From Gammaproteobacteria bacterium (lineage in GTDB: Bacteria; Pseudomonadota; Gammaproteobacteria; Steroidobacterales; GCA-2729495), in contig JAQWPD010000041.1 in NCBI GenBank assembly GCA_029245525.1, forward strand, positions 1-58,677: a DNA stretch of 58,677 nucleotides, given 5' to 3'. The notes beneath the pieces are model-generated. The model did not search any database. It saw only the letters and a program-made list of their open reading frames with translations, and had not been told where the DNA came from. A program made the translations under genes and the position numbers. Position 1 is the first letter of the stretch, and every line of letters begins with the position of its first letter. This document shows positions 7,246 to 15,579 of this stretch, piece after piece.

Positions 7246-8742
7246 TTAAAGGATACCTTTCAACTTTTCAGCAACCTGAGCCACTTTCTCACGCGGAGGA
7301 AAACTTACTTCCTGATATTCATCAAAACGCTCGGGCACTTTAATGGTTGCATCAATGCCCATCTGCGAACCTGTAACAGGGAACCCATGATGACCTTTCG
7401 GCGCCGACGGATCCAACACGAATGCCTGTCCTGACTCATTCACAATCATGTCACTTGCAGGCATGACACGGGTTGCGATTGCCCACTCAATTGAATCCAT
7501 ATCGTAAGGGTCAACATCAGGCCCGACAACAATCACGATCTTTGCTGTACGCCCCCAACGACCTGCCGAACCCCATACCGCATGCAGAATATATTTACCG
7601 AACTCAGCATGTGGCTTACGCGCACCATCAACACTTAGCTGGACGATGTAGGTCATATTAGGAGTCACCACAACATCCTGCACCTCGGGCGCTTTGCGCT
7701 GTAAGTCGCTTAACACTTCGCCTTCAACTGGAACAAGTGCAATGTAATTGTGATCAAACGGCGGCACCATTTCCATGGTTGCATACCACTGAGCATTCTT
7801 ACGGTGCGTAATGTGTTTTACGTCAACCATCGGAAACACCTGAATAGCATCGTAGTAACCAACTGGGTTTGAATGACGACCAATAGTCTGCTCGGCATCG
7901 GGGTGGAACACGCCTTCAATAACAAACTCGGCACCAGCTGGCACTTCCAGGTCAACGGTATCGCACTTCACCAACTCGATAGGTTCGCCTTTTAAACCGC
8001 CCGCAAAGTTGTATTCATCGGCACCAAATGGCACACCGGTTGCGGCCGCCATATGCACAACAGGATCAACCTGACAGGCAATCGCAATTTCAAGCGGTTT
8101 ACCCATTGCTTTGGCTTTTGCCAGATGCAAACCAATATGGCTCATTGGCGGGTTCCAAAAACAGAAAACCGATAACATTTTCTTCTGCTCTTCTTCAGAG
8201 TAGGAACCACCGGTAGGATGCTCGGCACCAGAGAACTGAGTCAAACGATACCAGCCCACATTGCGCTCGCCCGTTTCCGGATCTTTCGTCACCACAACAC
8301 CGCCGGTCACATAGGACGCCTGCTCTTTACCAAACCAGACCAAAGGCAGCTGCTTCGATAAATCGATCTCTGCCTCTTTAATAACAACCTCTTTACACGG
8401 TGCGTCAGCAGCATCAATAATCTTCGGCTCATGCCACTTGGAATTATCGCCCAAAATACCGGCATGCTTGATTTTGCATTCCAGCGGATCGGCAGTATCA
8501 ATGGTCATCGCGGTTCGCTCGCGGGTACCGAAAACATTGAACATCACAGGATGCTGCGGCGTGTTGTAGCCCTTCAGGTTATTCAGCATTAACGCCGGGC
8601 CGTCCTGCTCACAGACCAAGCGCATCAGCGCCTGCATCTCATTTTCTTCACCAATTTCACAATTGAGCTCAACATCAACCTGCTTCAACTGATCCTGACT
8701 GTCCAAATGTGCCAGAAACTCACGCATATCCTTAAAAGGCAT
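7246..8742 (-). CDS. UbiD-family decarboxylase with altered catalytic glutamates
   Basis: UbiD/Fdc-type protein of 498 residues that would use prenylated FMN to decarboxylate (or carboxylate) an unsaturated or aromatic acid. I chose the ATG at 8740-8742 (MPFKDMREFL) because a GGAG Shine-Dalgarno precedes it; an in-frame codon 60 nt upstream only adds a poor extension. The flavin-side Arg is present in RNVGWYRLTQF (Arg166) and the metal-ligand Glu in ADEYNFAGG (Glu243). The usual EGPFGE-x-x-GY block, which supplies both catalytic Glu residues, reads IGRHSNPVGY (287-296), so both Glu positions are Ile and Asn. This suggests either a divergent subgroup with different proton chemistry or a non-decarboxylating homologue. 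ubiX lies 2 kb away. Confidence 0.88.
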   Translation of the reverse strand: MPFKDMREFLAHLDSQDQLKQVDVELNCEIGEENEMQALMRLVCEQDGPALMLNNLKGYNTPQHPVMFNVFGTRERTAMTIDTADPLECKIKHAGILGDNSKWHEPKIIDAADAPCKEVVIKEAEIDLSKQLPLVWFGKEQASYVTGGVVVTKDPETGERNVGWYRLTQFSGAEHPTGGSYSEEEQKKMLSVFCFWNPPMSHIGLHLAKAKAMGKPLEIAIACQVDPVVHMAAATGVPFGADEYNFAGGLKGEPIELVKCDTVDLEVPAGAEFVIEGVFHPDAEQTIGRHSNPVGYYDAIQVFPMVDVKHITHRKNAQWYATMEMVPPFDHNYIALVPVEGEVLSDLQRKAPEVQDVVVTPNMTYIVQLSVDGARKPHAEFGKYILHAVWGSAGRWGRTAKIVIVVGPDVDPYDMDSIEWAIATRVMPASDMIVNESGQAFVLDPSAPKGHHGFPVTGSQMGIDATIKVPERFDEYQEVSFPPREKVAQVAEKLKGIL

Positions 8743-9054
8743 GTTTTTCACTCCGAAAATGCTTGTTATTAAGCGCAGCTTGCACGCAATGCCGGTCACC
8801 ATATCAAAAAACCGGCATCGACCCTATGGTTTCAAAGGTCTTGAGCACGATGGTGTCCATTACATTTGATAGATAGCCAGCGGGTTAGACGCTTATGCCG
8901 ATCCAGGAAATAACCAAGAACACACTATTTCTCTCAAAAAACTAAGGCATAAACAGCAGAAAACCGCTAAAGTGCGCCACCTAAATGACGCCAAAAGGCG
9001 TCTAAGCATAATCAATCAGCAGATTTCAGATACACCATATTTAAGGAAGGACAC
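8743..9054. promoter_or_regulatory. Divergent control region between ubiD-like and SDR genes
   Basis: This 312-bp stretch separates the minus-strand ubiD series from the plus-strand SDR gene and must hold promoters for both. I see two dyads. ATGCCGGT at 8789-8796 is repeated in inverted form, ACCGGCAT, at 8811-8818, with arms centred 22 bp apart, about two helical turns, on the ubiD side. GACGCC/GGCGTC (8987-8992 and 8997-9002, AAAA loop) lies about 50 bp before the SDR start. No convincing -10/-35 pair could be assigned. No regulator gene is encoded nearby, so the factor binding here would act in trans. Confidence 0.45.
8789..8818. promoter_or_regulatory. Perfect 8-bp spaced dyad, candidate operator
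   Basis: ATGCCGGT and ACCGGCAT are exact reverse complements separated by 14 bases, 47 nt upstream of the ubiD-like start codon. The spacing suits a dimeric repressor on one DNA face; as RNA it would form a stem with a U-rich loop in the ubiD leader. Which of the two it is cannot be decided from sequence. Confidence 0.4.
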
Positions 9055-9846
9055 ATGGCTGACAACGAACGTAAAGTGGCGATTGTTACGGGCTCTGCAA
9101 CCGGAGTAGGTGCTGCCGCAGCAATCATGCTGGCAGAAAAAGGCTGTAACGTCGTGATCAACTACACCCGCAGCAAAGACGAAGCAGAGGCAACAACTGA
9201 AGAATGTCGCAGCCATGGCGTTGAAGCCATTGCTTTCCAGGCCGATGTTTCAGAAGACGACGATTGCCGTGCAATGGCTCAGGCTGCCGTGGATAAGTGG
9301 GGTCGCATTGACTACCTGATTAATAACGCAGCCCGCACCAAATTCAACCCCTTCCCGCAAATGGACGGGGTTAACAAGCAAGACTTTCTCGACATCTATG
9401 CCGTCAACGTTGTTGGCCCTTACCAGATGATTCGCGCCGTTGAGCCCTTCATGCGTAAAACCGGCGGCGCAGTGGTAAATGATTCATCTATCGGTGGCGT
9501 TACCGGTATTGCTTCATCAATTCCCTATGCGGCTTCTAAAGCTGCCCTGAACCTGATGACCAAATCACTGGCTCACGTACTTGGCCCTGAAATCCGGATT
9601 AACACCGTTGTACCGGGGATGATTCAGACCCGCTGGTTGAAAGGCGGCTTAGGCGATGATGCCTATGAAGCGATGCTGTCATCGACAGCTGAAGGTTTGC
9701 CACTGAAGAAAGTCGCAACAGCCGAGGAAGTGGCTGAAGTTCTGGTCTGGTTCCTGTTTGGTGCCTCTGTTGTTACCGGTGAAACCCTCATCGTTGATAG
9801 CGGTCTGCATCTGGGTCCGTTCCCGCCGTATGCGAAAGGCGAGTAA
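9055..9846 (+). CDS. Short-chain dehydrogenase/reductase
   Basis: Classical SDR of 263 residues. It has the cofactor loop TGSATGVG near residue 12, the NNAA motif, and the catalytic Ser/Tyr-x-x-x-Lys set in NDSSIGG and PYAASKAALNL. The C-terminal region is FabG-like (VPGMIQTRW, TGETLIVDSG). These enzymes oxidise or reduce a secondary alcohol/ketone with NAD(P). An AAGGAAGG Shine-Dalgarno precedes the ATG. It is transcribed divergently from the ubiD series and ends at a strong terminator, so it is monocistronic; a role in the same pathway is inferred only from the shared control region. The substrate is unknown. Confidence 0.88.
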   Translation: MADNERKVAIVTGSATGVGAAAAIMLAEKGCNVVINYTRSKDEAEATTEECRSHGVEAIAFQADVSEDDDCRAMAQAAVDKWGRIDYLINNAARTKFNPFPQMDGVNKQDFLDIYAVNVVGPYQMIRAVEPFMRKTGGAVVNDSSIGGVTGIASSIPYAASKAALNLMTKSLAHVLGPEIRINTVVPGMIQTRWLKGGLGDDAYEAMLSSTAEGLPLKKVATAEEVAEVLVWFLFGASVVTGETLIVDSGLHLGPFPPYAKGE

Positions 9847-9882
9847 TATACGCCAGCCGCACGGAATCATGACCCATAAAAG

Positions 9883-9906
9883 ACCCCGCTACTGCGGGGT
9901 TTTTTT
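9883..9906. terminator. Intrinsic terminator after SDR gene, probably bidirectional
   Basis: Stem ACCCCGC/GCGGGGT with TACT loop followed by six T on the plus strand. On the minus strand the same stem is followed by CTTTT, so it can also end transcription from the convergent PPOX/ubiX pair. Confidence 0.88.
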
Positions 9907-9971
9907 ATGGCGTAACCTTATGACTAAAAAATCAAAGCGCTATGCAGCGTCTGCTTCAGGGGCAGATGCTC

Positions 9972-10448
9972 CTATAGCCCGAACTCTTCGCGGTGGCCAA
10001 AGCCTTTTGCATTATCAATAAACCGAATCCAATCGGGTTTGATGCAATAGAAATTCGCTGCTTTTAGACGTTTAGCAATGGTCTCTTCATGCTCACCGGA
10101 CGGCTTTGCATAGAGTTGATCAATCTGGGGAAACTTCTTCAAGTAAAGCATCAACGCTTTCGCACGTTGCAGACCATCAACAACTCTAGCAGTGCCGCTT
10201 ACCTGGACGCCATGCACATCGTGCCAATTGTCGCAGTCAGGATTAATGGTCGCGGCTACCCGGCTATTCTGCGCCATGTCTCCCCCATGATGGGTGCGGT
10301 AATCGGAGACAAAATACAGATTCAGGTCCGAGTCACTGACAAAAAAGACTGTCGCGGCCCAAGGCTTATCGTCCTGACTCGTCGCTAGTGTGAGCGTACT
10401 GTATTGCTGCAGGTACTTCTGCACCCTGGCTTTATCGTCTTTATTCAC
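9972..10448 (-). CDS. PPOX-type flavin-binding protein
   Basis: Split-barrel protein of 158 residues of the pyridoxamine-5'-phosphate oxidase-like group (YhbP-like). Visible features are the early strand STLTLATSQDDKPWAATVFF, typical of the FMN-binding face, the HHGGDMAQNSRVAATIN turn and the VQVSGTARVV strand. Characterised relatives bind FMN, F420 or heme and often act as reductases or binding proteins. It is encoded 20 nt after ubiX, almost certainly in one transcript. The pairing with prenyl-FMN synthase suggests flavin handling or reduction in the same system (inference). No specific substrate can be given. Confidence 0.8.
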   Translation of the reverse strand: MNKDDKARVQKYLQQYSTLTLATSQDDKPWAATVFFVSDSDLNLYFVSDYRTHHGGDMAQNSRVAATINPDCDNWHDVHGVQVSGTARVVDGLQRAKALMLYLKKFPQIDQLYAKPSGEHEETIAKRLKAANFYCIKPDWIRFIDNAKGFGHREEFGL

Positions 10449-10468
10449 GAGCTTACCTATTCAGTGAT

Positions 10469-11041
10469 TTAAGACTTAGGACGACCACCAGACCATCGCT
10501 TGACAAACTCGTTGTCGATATCGAAAAGATCAAGCACACGACCAACTGAATGATTAATCTGATCATCGATCGTTTTTGGCAGATTATAAAAGGCAGGCAT
10601 GGGCGGAGAAATAATTGCACCCATCAATGCAGCCTCATGCATCAGTTTAGTATGACCAACGTGCAGCGGTGTTTCACGAGGCATGATCACTAACTTACGA
10701 CGCTCTTTCAACACAACATCAGCTGCACGCACCAGCAGAGTATCCGCGTAAGAATTTACGATACCGGACAGCGTTTTCATCGTAGCCGGAGCGACCACCA
10801 TCCCCGCGGTTTTAAATGAGCCACTCGAAATAGTTGCTGCGAGATTCTGATCGCTGTGCACCTCATCAGCCAAGGCCTCAACATCCTCTAACTTCCAGTC
10901 TGTTTCGAGCTTAATATTGAGCTTGCCGCCATTACTGACAACCAGATGAGTCTCCACATCCGGTATTTCTCGCAGCATCTCCAGCATACGAATCCCATAG
11001 ATGACACCACTGGCACCAGAAATACCCACAATCAAACGCAT
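10469..11041 (-). CDS. ubiX: Flavin prenyltransferase UbiX
   Basis: Makes prenylated FMN from reduced FMN and dimethylallyl monophosphate, the cofactor of UbiD decarboxylases. The 190-residue protein starts with the FMN-binding GISGASGVIYGIRMLEMLRE, has a Ser-rich segment (TISSGSFKTAGMVVAPATMKTLSGI), and a C-terminal MPRETPLHVGHTKLMHEAALMGA that holds the prenyl-phosphate-binding Arg/His residues. Two UbiD proteins, at 7.2 and 13.8 kb, are the natural clients. It leads the PPOX gene. The organism may have another ubiX for ubiquinone, and the present copy may be dedicated to this cluster. No clear regulatory site was found upstream. Confidence 0.93.
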   Translation of the reverse strand: MRLIVGISGASGVIYGIRMLEMLREIPDVETHLVVSNGGKLNIKLETDWKLEDVEALADEVHSDQNLAATISSGSFKTAGMVVAPATMKTLSGIVNSYADTLLVRAADVVLKERRKLVIMPRETPLHVGHTKLMHEAALMGAIISPPMPAFYNLPKTIDDQINHSVGRVLDLFDIDNEFVKRWSGGRPKS

Positions 11042-11910
11042 TCGCTACACCTTTGTGTCTTTTATATTCAGGGTTTCATTAGAAACCAAGCTCAGTGATG
11101 CTGCAAGCCGCAAATGATTGATTGACCCCCTATGCCCGACGCATGGCATTAAAACCTCATAGCCGGTCAGCAGCCGGCAATATGGCGCGCCCCAAGCTAT
11201 TTTCTCTGAACCCAGCCAAAAAGGGGCCGGACTGTGACGAGGCTAGACGCTATTCGAGCTGCGACCGTCACTTTGACCCACCTGACAATGTTGGTAGTCA
11301 CGCTGGAAAAAACACCCTGCTAAAAAGGGTGTGTGCGCTATAACAGTTGACGATAAACCGGAAACCAGAGATTACCTACTTATACGATTCATTCTAAAGC
11401 AGGGAATGCGGGGAGCAGAAAACGTACGGCTGCGCAGAAGCAACCTGACCCGATCTCTCAAAACCCCGCATCTGGTGCAGAACCTGGCAACCCCAAGTTA
11501 AACTTCCGCAAACCAGACTCAGTATAAAAACACTAAGAAATTGCGCTTCCTACCAGCAGAATTATTGCCGCTGCAAAAAAAACAGCGCAGAGTATCAGTA
11601 ATACAGCGGACTTTGGTTTTACTTGGAGCATGTTTGTAGCCTCATTCAAACAAACAAAACCTGATGTAGCATCCCCAGAATCTCTTTCACCTTGGTAAAA
11701 CTGCTTGCATACTAGCAACAAATCCAATGGATTAACATAATAAAAGAAAGAAAAACAATCCGTTATATCGGGCTGACCCAGCTCTGTGCCCGCTCATGCC
11801 AAAATGCGCGGCAAACGCATGCCTGCACGCCCATTGATGGGAAAAATGAGCTGCTAAAATTGGCGGCTAACAAAGTAAACTGAGCCACAGCAACCCTGAA
11901 GATTAAACCG
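11042..11910. other. 869-bp intergenic stretch with at most one tiny gene
   Basis: No standard gene is supported here. A reading frame at 11122-11343 has no recognisable features. A hairpin ACACCCT/AGGGTGT (11312-11332) lacks a T-run and is not a normal terminator. The only candidate coding element is the 32-codon membrane peptide at 11533-11631. The stretch marks a break between the ubiX/PPOX pair and the plus-strand VOC/rhomboid pair. Confidence 0.5.
11533..11631 (-). CDS. Possible 32-residue single-helix membrane peptide
   Basis: Reading from ATG 11629-11631, preceded by GAGG at 8-nt spacing, gives a 32-residue peptide with a short basic N-terminus (MLQVKPKS) and one hydrophobic helix of about 22 residues ending in GSAIS. 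Size and shape fit known small membrane proteins. A longer in-frame start at 11727 exists but adds a low-quality sequence. No homologue is recognised, and chance occurrence is quite possible. Confidence 0.3.
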   Translation of the reverse strand: MLQVKPKSAVLLILCAVFFAAAIILLVGSAIS

Positions 11911-12819
11911 ATGCTGCGACAAATTAAAATGGTCACCTATTCCGTCGCTAACCTGCGCAGCAATGTGGATGCATGGCAAGAGCACCTTGACTACAAGCTG
12001 ATTCATGAAGGCGCAGTCGACACAAAGCTGGCGACCGCCTGGAACGCGCCAACCGCGGCCGGCAAACCTATGGCCATATTACAACCCGCAAGCGAAGAAC
12101 CGGTATGGTTGCGGTTTATCGAAACCGGTCACGACCTCCCTTTTCAATACCCGCTGTACCAGGGTTGGAATGCCACAGAGATTCTGGTTCAGGATCCCGA
12201 TGAACTCGCCGCGCGTTTCCGTAACTCTCCCTTCCAATTAATTGGCGGACCGCATGATTTGTACCCGAGAAAAAAATCACCGAGGGCAATTCAGGTTATA
12301 GGTCCTAGTGGTGAACTCCTTTACTTCAGCAGACTGCTGCCCGGCGGCAGCAAGTATGGTCTCAAAGGGGCAAAATCTTTCGTCGACAGAACCTTCAATG
12401 TCATTTCAGGTGGCACTGATTTAGCCGCAATGGCTTCGTTCTATCAAGAGCGGCTGGGGCTGCGCACTTACGACCCCATGACCTTTAGCATTCCGATGCT
12501 CGCCGACGTGTGCGGGGTCGCGCCAAGCACGCCTTTTAATTTGCAGATAGCAAAAATTGCCGGCCGTCGATTCATTATTGAACTGGATGAATACCCGCAG
12601 AGCGTCTCCCCGCGCCCGACCGAATCCGGGATGCTCCCCCCCGGTATGTCGATGGTGAGTTTTGCAGTGGAATCTTTGGATGTATTTCAGTTGCCTTGGA
12701 ACAGCCCACCTGAAGCCATCAATTGCTTCGGGTACGCCCAACAAAGAACCGCGGTCACACAAGGTGCTGCTGGCGAATGGGTCGAACTCATTGAATCCGC
12801 AGATATGATCACAGCATGA
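11911..12819 (+). CDS. Two-domain VOC (glyoxalase/extradiol-dioxygenase fold) protein
   Basis: Vicinal-oxygen-chelate protein of 302 residues with an N-terminal module from residue 1 (MVTYSVANLRSNVDAWQEHL) and a second from about residue 155 (TFNVISGGTDLAAMASFYQE). Each begins with the strand-helix pattern of a VOC half. Family members bind a divalent metal and catalyse isomerisation, C-C cleavage or epimerisation; metal ligands cannot be assigned with confidence here, and the first module lacks the usual starting His. The following rhomboid gene starts 28 nt downstream, so the two are probably cotranscribed. Proximity to UbiD/UbiX genes suggests ring or enol chemistry, which is inference. 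Confidence 0.75.
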   Translation: MLRQIKMVTYSVANLRSNVDAWQEHLDYKLIHEGAVDTKLATAWNAPTAAGKPMAILQPASEEPVWLRFIETGHDLPFQYPLYQGWNATEILVQDPDELAARFRNSPFQLIGGPHDLYPRKKSPRAIQVIGPSGELLYFSRLLPGGSKYGLKGAKSFVDRTFNVISGGTDLAAMASFYQERLGLRTYDPMTFSIPMLADVCGVAPSTPFNLQIAKIAGRRFIIELDEYPQSVSPRPTESGMLPPGMSMVSFAVESLDVFQLPWNSPPEAINCFGYAQQRTAVTQGAAGEWVELIESADMITA

Positions 12820-12847
12820 ATCAACCTCCAGCCATCAAGGAAGCGCC

Positions 12848-13594
12848 TTGTTTCCATTAGGTGACGACAATACGAAACTGCTGTTCCCCTTCGCAACTCT
12901 GCTGCTCATCATCTTAATATTGGGCACTTGGGTGTTGATTCAGGGTGCTGGAAGCGAGCCACAACTATCAGCCTCTGTATGCACCTTCGGAATTATTGCT
13001 GGAGAGCTGCTGCAACTTTTACCGCCTGGCACATATCTGCAGATAGCGCCGCAGTTATTTTGTGTAATGGATGACACGCCTAACTGGTACACAACCATTA
13101 GCTACATGTTTATGCATGGCGGCTGGATGCACCTTATCGGCAACTTATGGTTTCTTTGGGTATTCGGTCGTAGCGTAGAAGACTCCATGGGTCCACTGCG
13201 ATTTATAGGCTTTTATCTGATCTGTGGATTAGCCGCTGCCGGACTGCAAGTCACTTTTGCCCCGGCATCCGCCATTCCTATGGTTGGCGCATCCGGTGCA
13301 ATCGGTGGCATCATGGGCGCCTACCTAGTGCTTTACCCCAAAGTGCATGTAAACATGCTTATCTTTCTGGTTGTCTTTATTACGACAGTGCGTATCCCCG
13401 CCATATTCATGCTGATCTACTGGCTCGCCATCCAGTTTCTCGGCGGACTCAATAGCATAGGTAATGACGTGGGTGGGGTGGCCTTCTGGGCACATGTCGG
13501 CGGATTCGTCACCGGCATGTTACTGGTCTGGGTGTTTGTTCGCCAGGACCTGCTGCGCCAGCACCGCTATTATGGCTGGCAAGATCACGCCTAA
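12848..13594 (+). CDS. Rhomboid-family intramembrane serine protease
   Basis: Polytopic membrane protein of 248 residues that cleaves transmembrane helices of other membrane proteins. The catalytic Ser149 is in VGASGAIGG and the paired His216 in AHVGGF; the L1-side motif HGGWMHLIGN is at 90-99. At least six hydrophobic helices are visible. The start is a TTG at 12848, preceded by AAGGA at suitable spacing; no ATG fits. A long loop (residues ~33-80) with three Cys lies between the first helix and the core. It follows the VOC gene by 28 nt. The substrate is not predictable. Confidence 0.9.
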   Translation: MFPLGDDNTKLLFPFATLLLIILILGTWVLIQGAGSEPQLSASVCTFGIIAGELLQLLPPGTYLQIAPQLFCVMDDTPNWYTTISYMFMHGGWMHLIGNLWFLWVFGRSVEDSMGPLRFIGFYLICGLAAAGLQVTFAPASAIPMVGASGAIGGIMGAYLVLYPKVHVNMLIFLVVFITTVRIPAIFMLIYWLAIQFLGGLNSIGNDVGGVAFWAHVGGFVTGMLLVWVFVRQDLLRQHRYYGWQDHA

Positions 13595-13807
13595 AGCATC
13601 AATCATTGGGCAGCCCAGCTGTCCTCGGGAGAAAGGGCCCATGCCAAAGGCTATGAAAGCAGTCGTTTTCAGCACTATTGTCTGCATTAACAACCCGGCA
13701 TACAGCCAATGGCACACAGTGAACAGACAGTCGATTGTGTTAGCCAAGCAAAACCCCAGTGGATATGCTCAAACACATTAAAAAAACAGCAATATGGAGC
13801 GCATGAA

Positions 13808-15517
13808 GTGACTAATAAGAATTTAACTCAGACACCGTCAGCGATCACCGAACCGGTCGATACCAATATTATCAACCCCGGACGTCGCAATTTTCTGACA
13901 GCCGGTGCAGTAGGTATTGCAGCTGCTTCTGCACTCCCCTCGTTAGGCTTTAGTGCTGAAGAAGATTCTCAAGCTGCCACAATCGATGGCGTGAAAATGG
14001 ACCCTGCCATTGGCGCTCCATTTAACTCTCTGCGCGACTACATGAAGGCTATTAAAGATCAAGGTCTGGTATTTCATGTAAAACGTCTTGATCAGGATAA
14101 CTATGAGATGACCGCGCTAATGTACAAACTGATCGATGAGTACGGTTGGTACGATGCTCCTGCCATTATGGCTGATGAAGTTAAGATCAACGGTGAGTGG
14201 GTGAAAGGGCCGGTTATTTCTAACCAACAAGGGCCTTGGGAAACAGAAGCTATTGTGTTCGGCGTTGCCAATACTCCCGGCGAGCCAGAAGTCACCTATC
14301 GACGAGCCATCAAGTACCTTGAGGGCAAGATTGAAAATGGCAACTACCCCACTATTGCCCCCGTTACTGTCAGCGCGAAAGACTCTCCATGCAAAGAGAT
14401 TGTGCTCACCGGAGATGAATGCGACCTCACTAAGTATGCTTTCATTCAGAGCAATCCTGCCGATTCGCGTCGCTATGTAAATACAGGTTCCATTTACACC
14501 ACCGACCCTGAAATGGGAATGAATTTTGGCACTTACCGCTGTGAATTGCGTGGACCTCGGTTATTGGGTGTTAACCCCGAACCCAATCAAACCGGCTGGA
14601 AAATGCTGATGGCGGCGAAAGAACGTGGTGAGAAAACCGCCAAAATATCCATCGCTCTTGGCCAGGATCCTATCACCTGGATCGTCAGTAGCTCGCGCGT
14701 TGTCAATCGCATTACCAATCGCGGACCTATTGATGAGCACGCAACTGTTGGCGGCCTGCGCGGTAAGGCCCTTGAATTGGTTAAGTCGGAAACCAACGAC
14801 ATCATGGTGCCCGCAAACAGCGAAATGATTATTGAAGGTGAAGTGTCGCTTACCGAAACTCTTCCCGAAGGCCCATTCGGTGAAATGTATGGCTACCTGG
14901 GTCTGAAGAAAAGCGAAAACTTCTTTATGACCGTTACCGCCATTACCCATCGAAAAAATCCATGGATTATCAACCAATTTACCGGGGCCACCCGAGGCTA
15001 CTGCACCGGCCCCACTGCAGCACTTTACAACACCACTCTGAAAGGTTTAATCCCGGGACTCGTTGAGCTGCATTCTCCCATTGAATCAACCGGGCTCACC
15101 TTTGTAAGAATTAAAAAGACAAAGCCCGGTGAAGGTAAGAAGGCGGGTGAACGGCTGGCAAAACTTATTCCAATTTTCAAAGTGGTGGTGGTCGTTGATG
15201 AAGATGTTGACGTAATGAACACTGGTGAAGTAGGTCTTGCTATTGGCTCACGCCTGCAAGCCGAAACCGCTGTCAGTATCTTCACCGGTCGCGGTATGCC
15301 ACTCGACCCGAGCTCGATCGAACGGGGCAAGTCAGGCAAGCTTGTTATCGATGCCACGCGCCAGTGGCCTGAAGAAGGTGGCCCGGACTCTTACCCCAGC
15401 ATGAATCGCACACTGCTCGAAGAACAAGCCCCGCAATCGTTTGAACTGGTGAGCGAGCAATACAACAAGTACATTAAGCCAGGTCGAAAATGGAAAGGCC
15501 CGAAACGGCGTGTTTAA
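13808..15517 (+). CDS. UbiD-family decarboxylase with a twin-arginine leader
   Basis: UbiD-type protein of 569 residues. The catalytic set is intact: Arg244 (FGTYRCEL), metal-ligand Glu310 (DEHATVGGLRG) and Glu354/Glu359 in EGPFGEMYGY. The N-terminus carries a Tat-type signal: GRRNFLTAG with Arg26-Arg27, then a hydrophobic stretch to about residue 48 and EED. I place the start at GTG 13808, with GGAG 8 nt before it; an in-frame ATG at 13709 would add 33 residues without a convincing ribosome site and put the RR pair deeper. Tat export carries folded, cofactor-loaded proteins, so prenyl-FMN could be inserted in the cytoplasm first. A terminator follows directly. The substrate is unknown. Confidence 0.88.
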   Translation: MTNKNLTQTPSAITEPVDTNIINPGRRNFLTAGAVGIAAASALPSLGFSAEEDSQAATIDGVKMDPAIGAPFNSLRDYMKAIKDQGLVFHVKRLDQDNYEMTALMYKLIDEYGWYDAPAIMADEVKINGEWVKGPVISNQQGPWETEAIVFGVANTPGEPEVTYRRAIKYLEGKIENGNYPTIAPVTVSAKDSPCKEIVLTGDECDLTKYAFIQSNPADSRRYVNTGSIYTTDPEMGMNFGTYRCELRGPRLLGVNPEPNQTGWKMLMAAKERGEKTAKISIALGQDPITWIVSSSRVVNRITNRGPIDEHATVGGLRGKALELVKSETNDIMVPANSEMIIEGEVSLTETLPEGPFGEMYGYLGLKKSENFFMTVTAITHRKNPWIINQFTGATRGYCTGPTAALYNTTLKGLIPGLVELHSPIESTGLTFVRIKKTKPGEGKKAGERLAKLIPIFKVVVVVDEDVDVMNTGEVGLAIGSRLQAETAVSIFTGRGMPLDPSSIERGKSGKLVIDATRQWPEEGGPDSYPSMNRTLLEEQAPQSFELVSEQYNKYIKPGRKWKGPKRRV

Positions 15518-15530
15518 TGCAAAACCTTAA

Positions 15531-15560
15531 AAGCCCGGTTTAATAAAACCGGGCTTTTTA
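15531..15560 (+). terminator. Intrinsic terminator after Tat-UbiD gene
   Basis: AAGCCCGGTTT (15531-15541) pairs with AAACCGGGCTT (15546-15556) around an AATA loop and is followed by T residues. It lies only 20 nt before the nitrilase-fold start codon, so the next gene depends on readthrough or a promoter inside this gap. Confidence 0.88.
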
Positions 15561-15579
15561 TCTCCAAAGGACTCAACTC

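Noticed and set aside
11312-11332. ACACCCT/AGGGTGT hairpin as a terminator
   Set aside because: No T-run follows on either strand, and no gene ends nearby on the plus strand.
11122-11343. 73-codon plus-strand frame in the ubiX-VOC gap
   Set aside because: No ribosome site, no family features, and a composition unlike the neighbouring genes. It also crosses the hairpin at 11312-11332.
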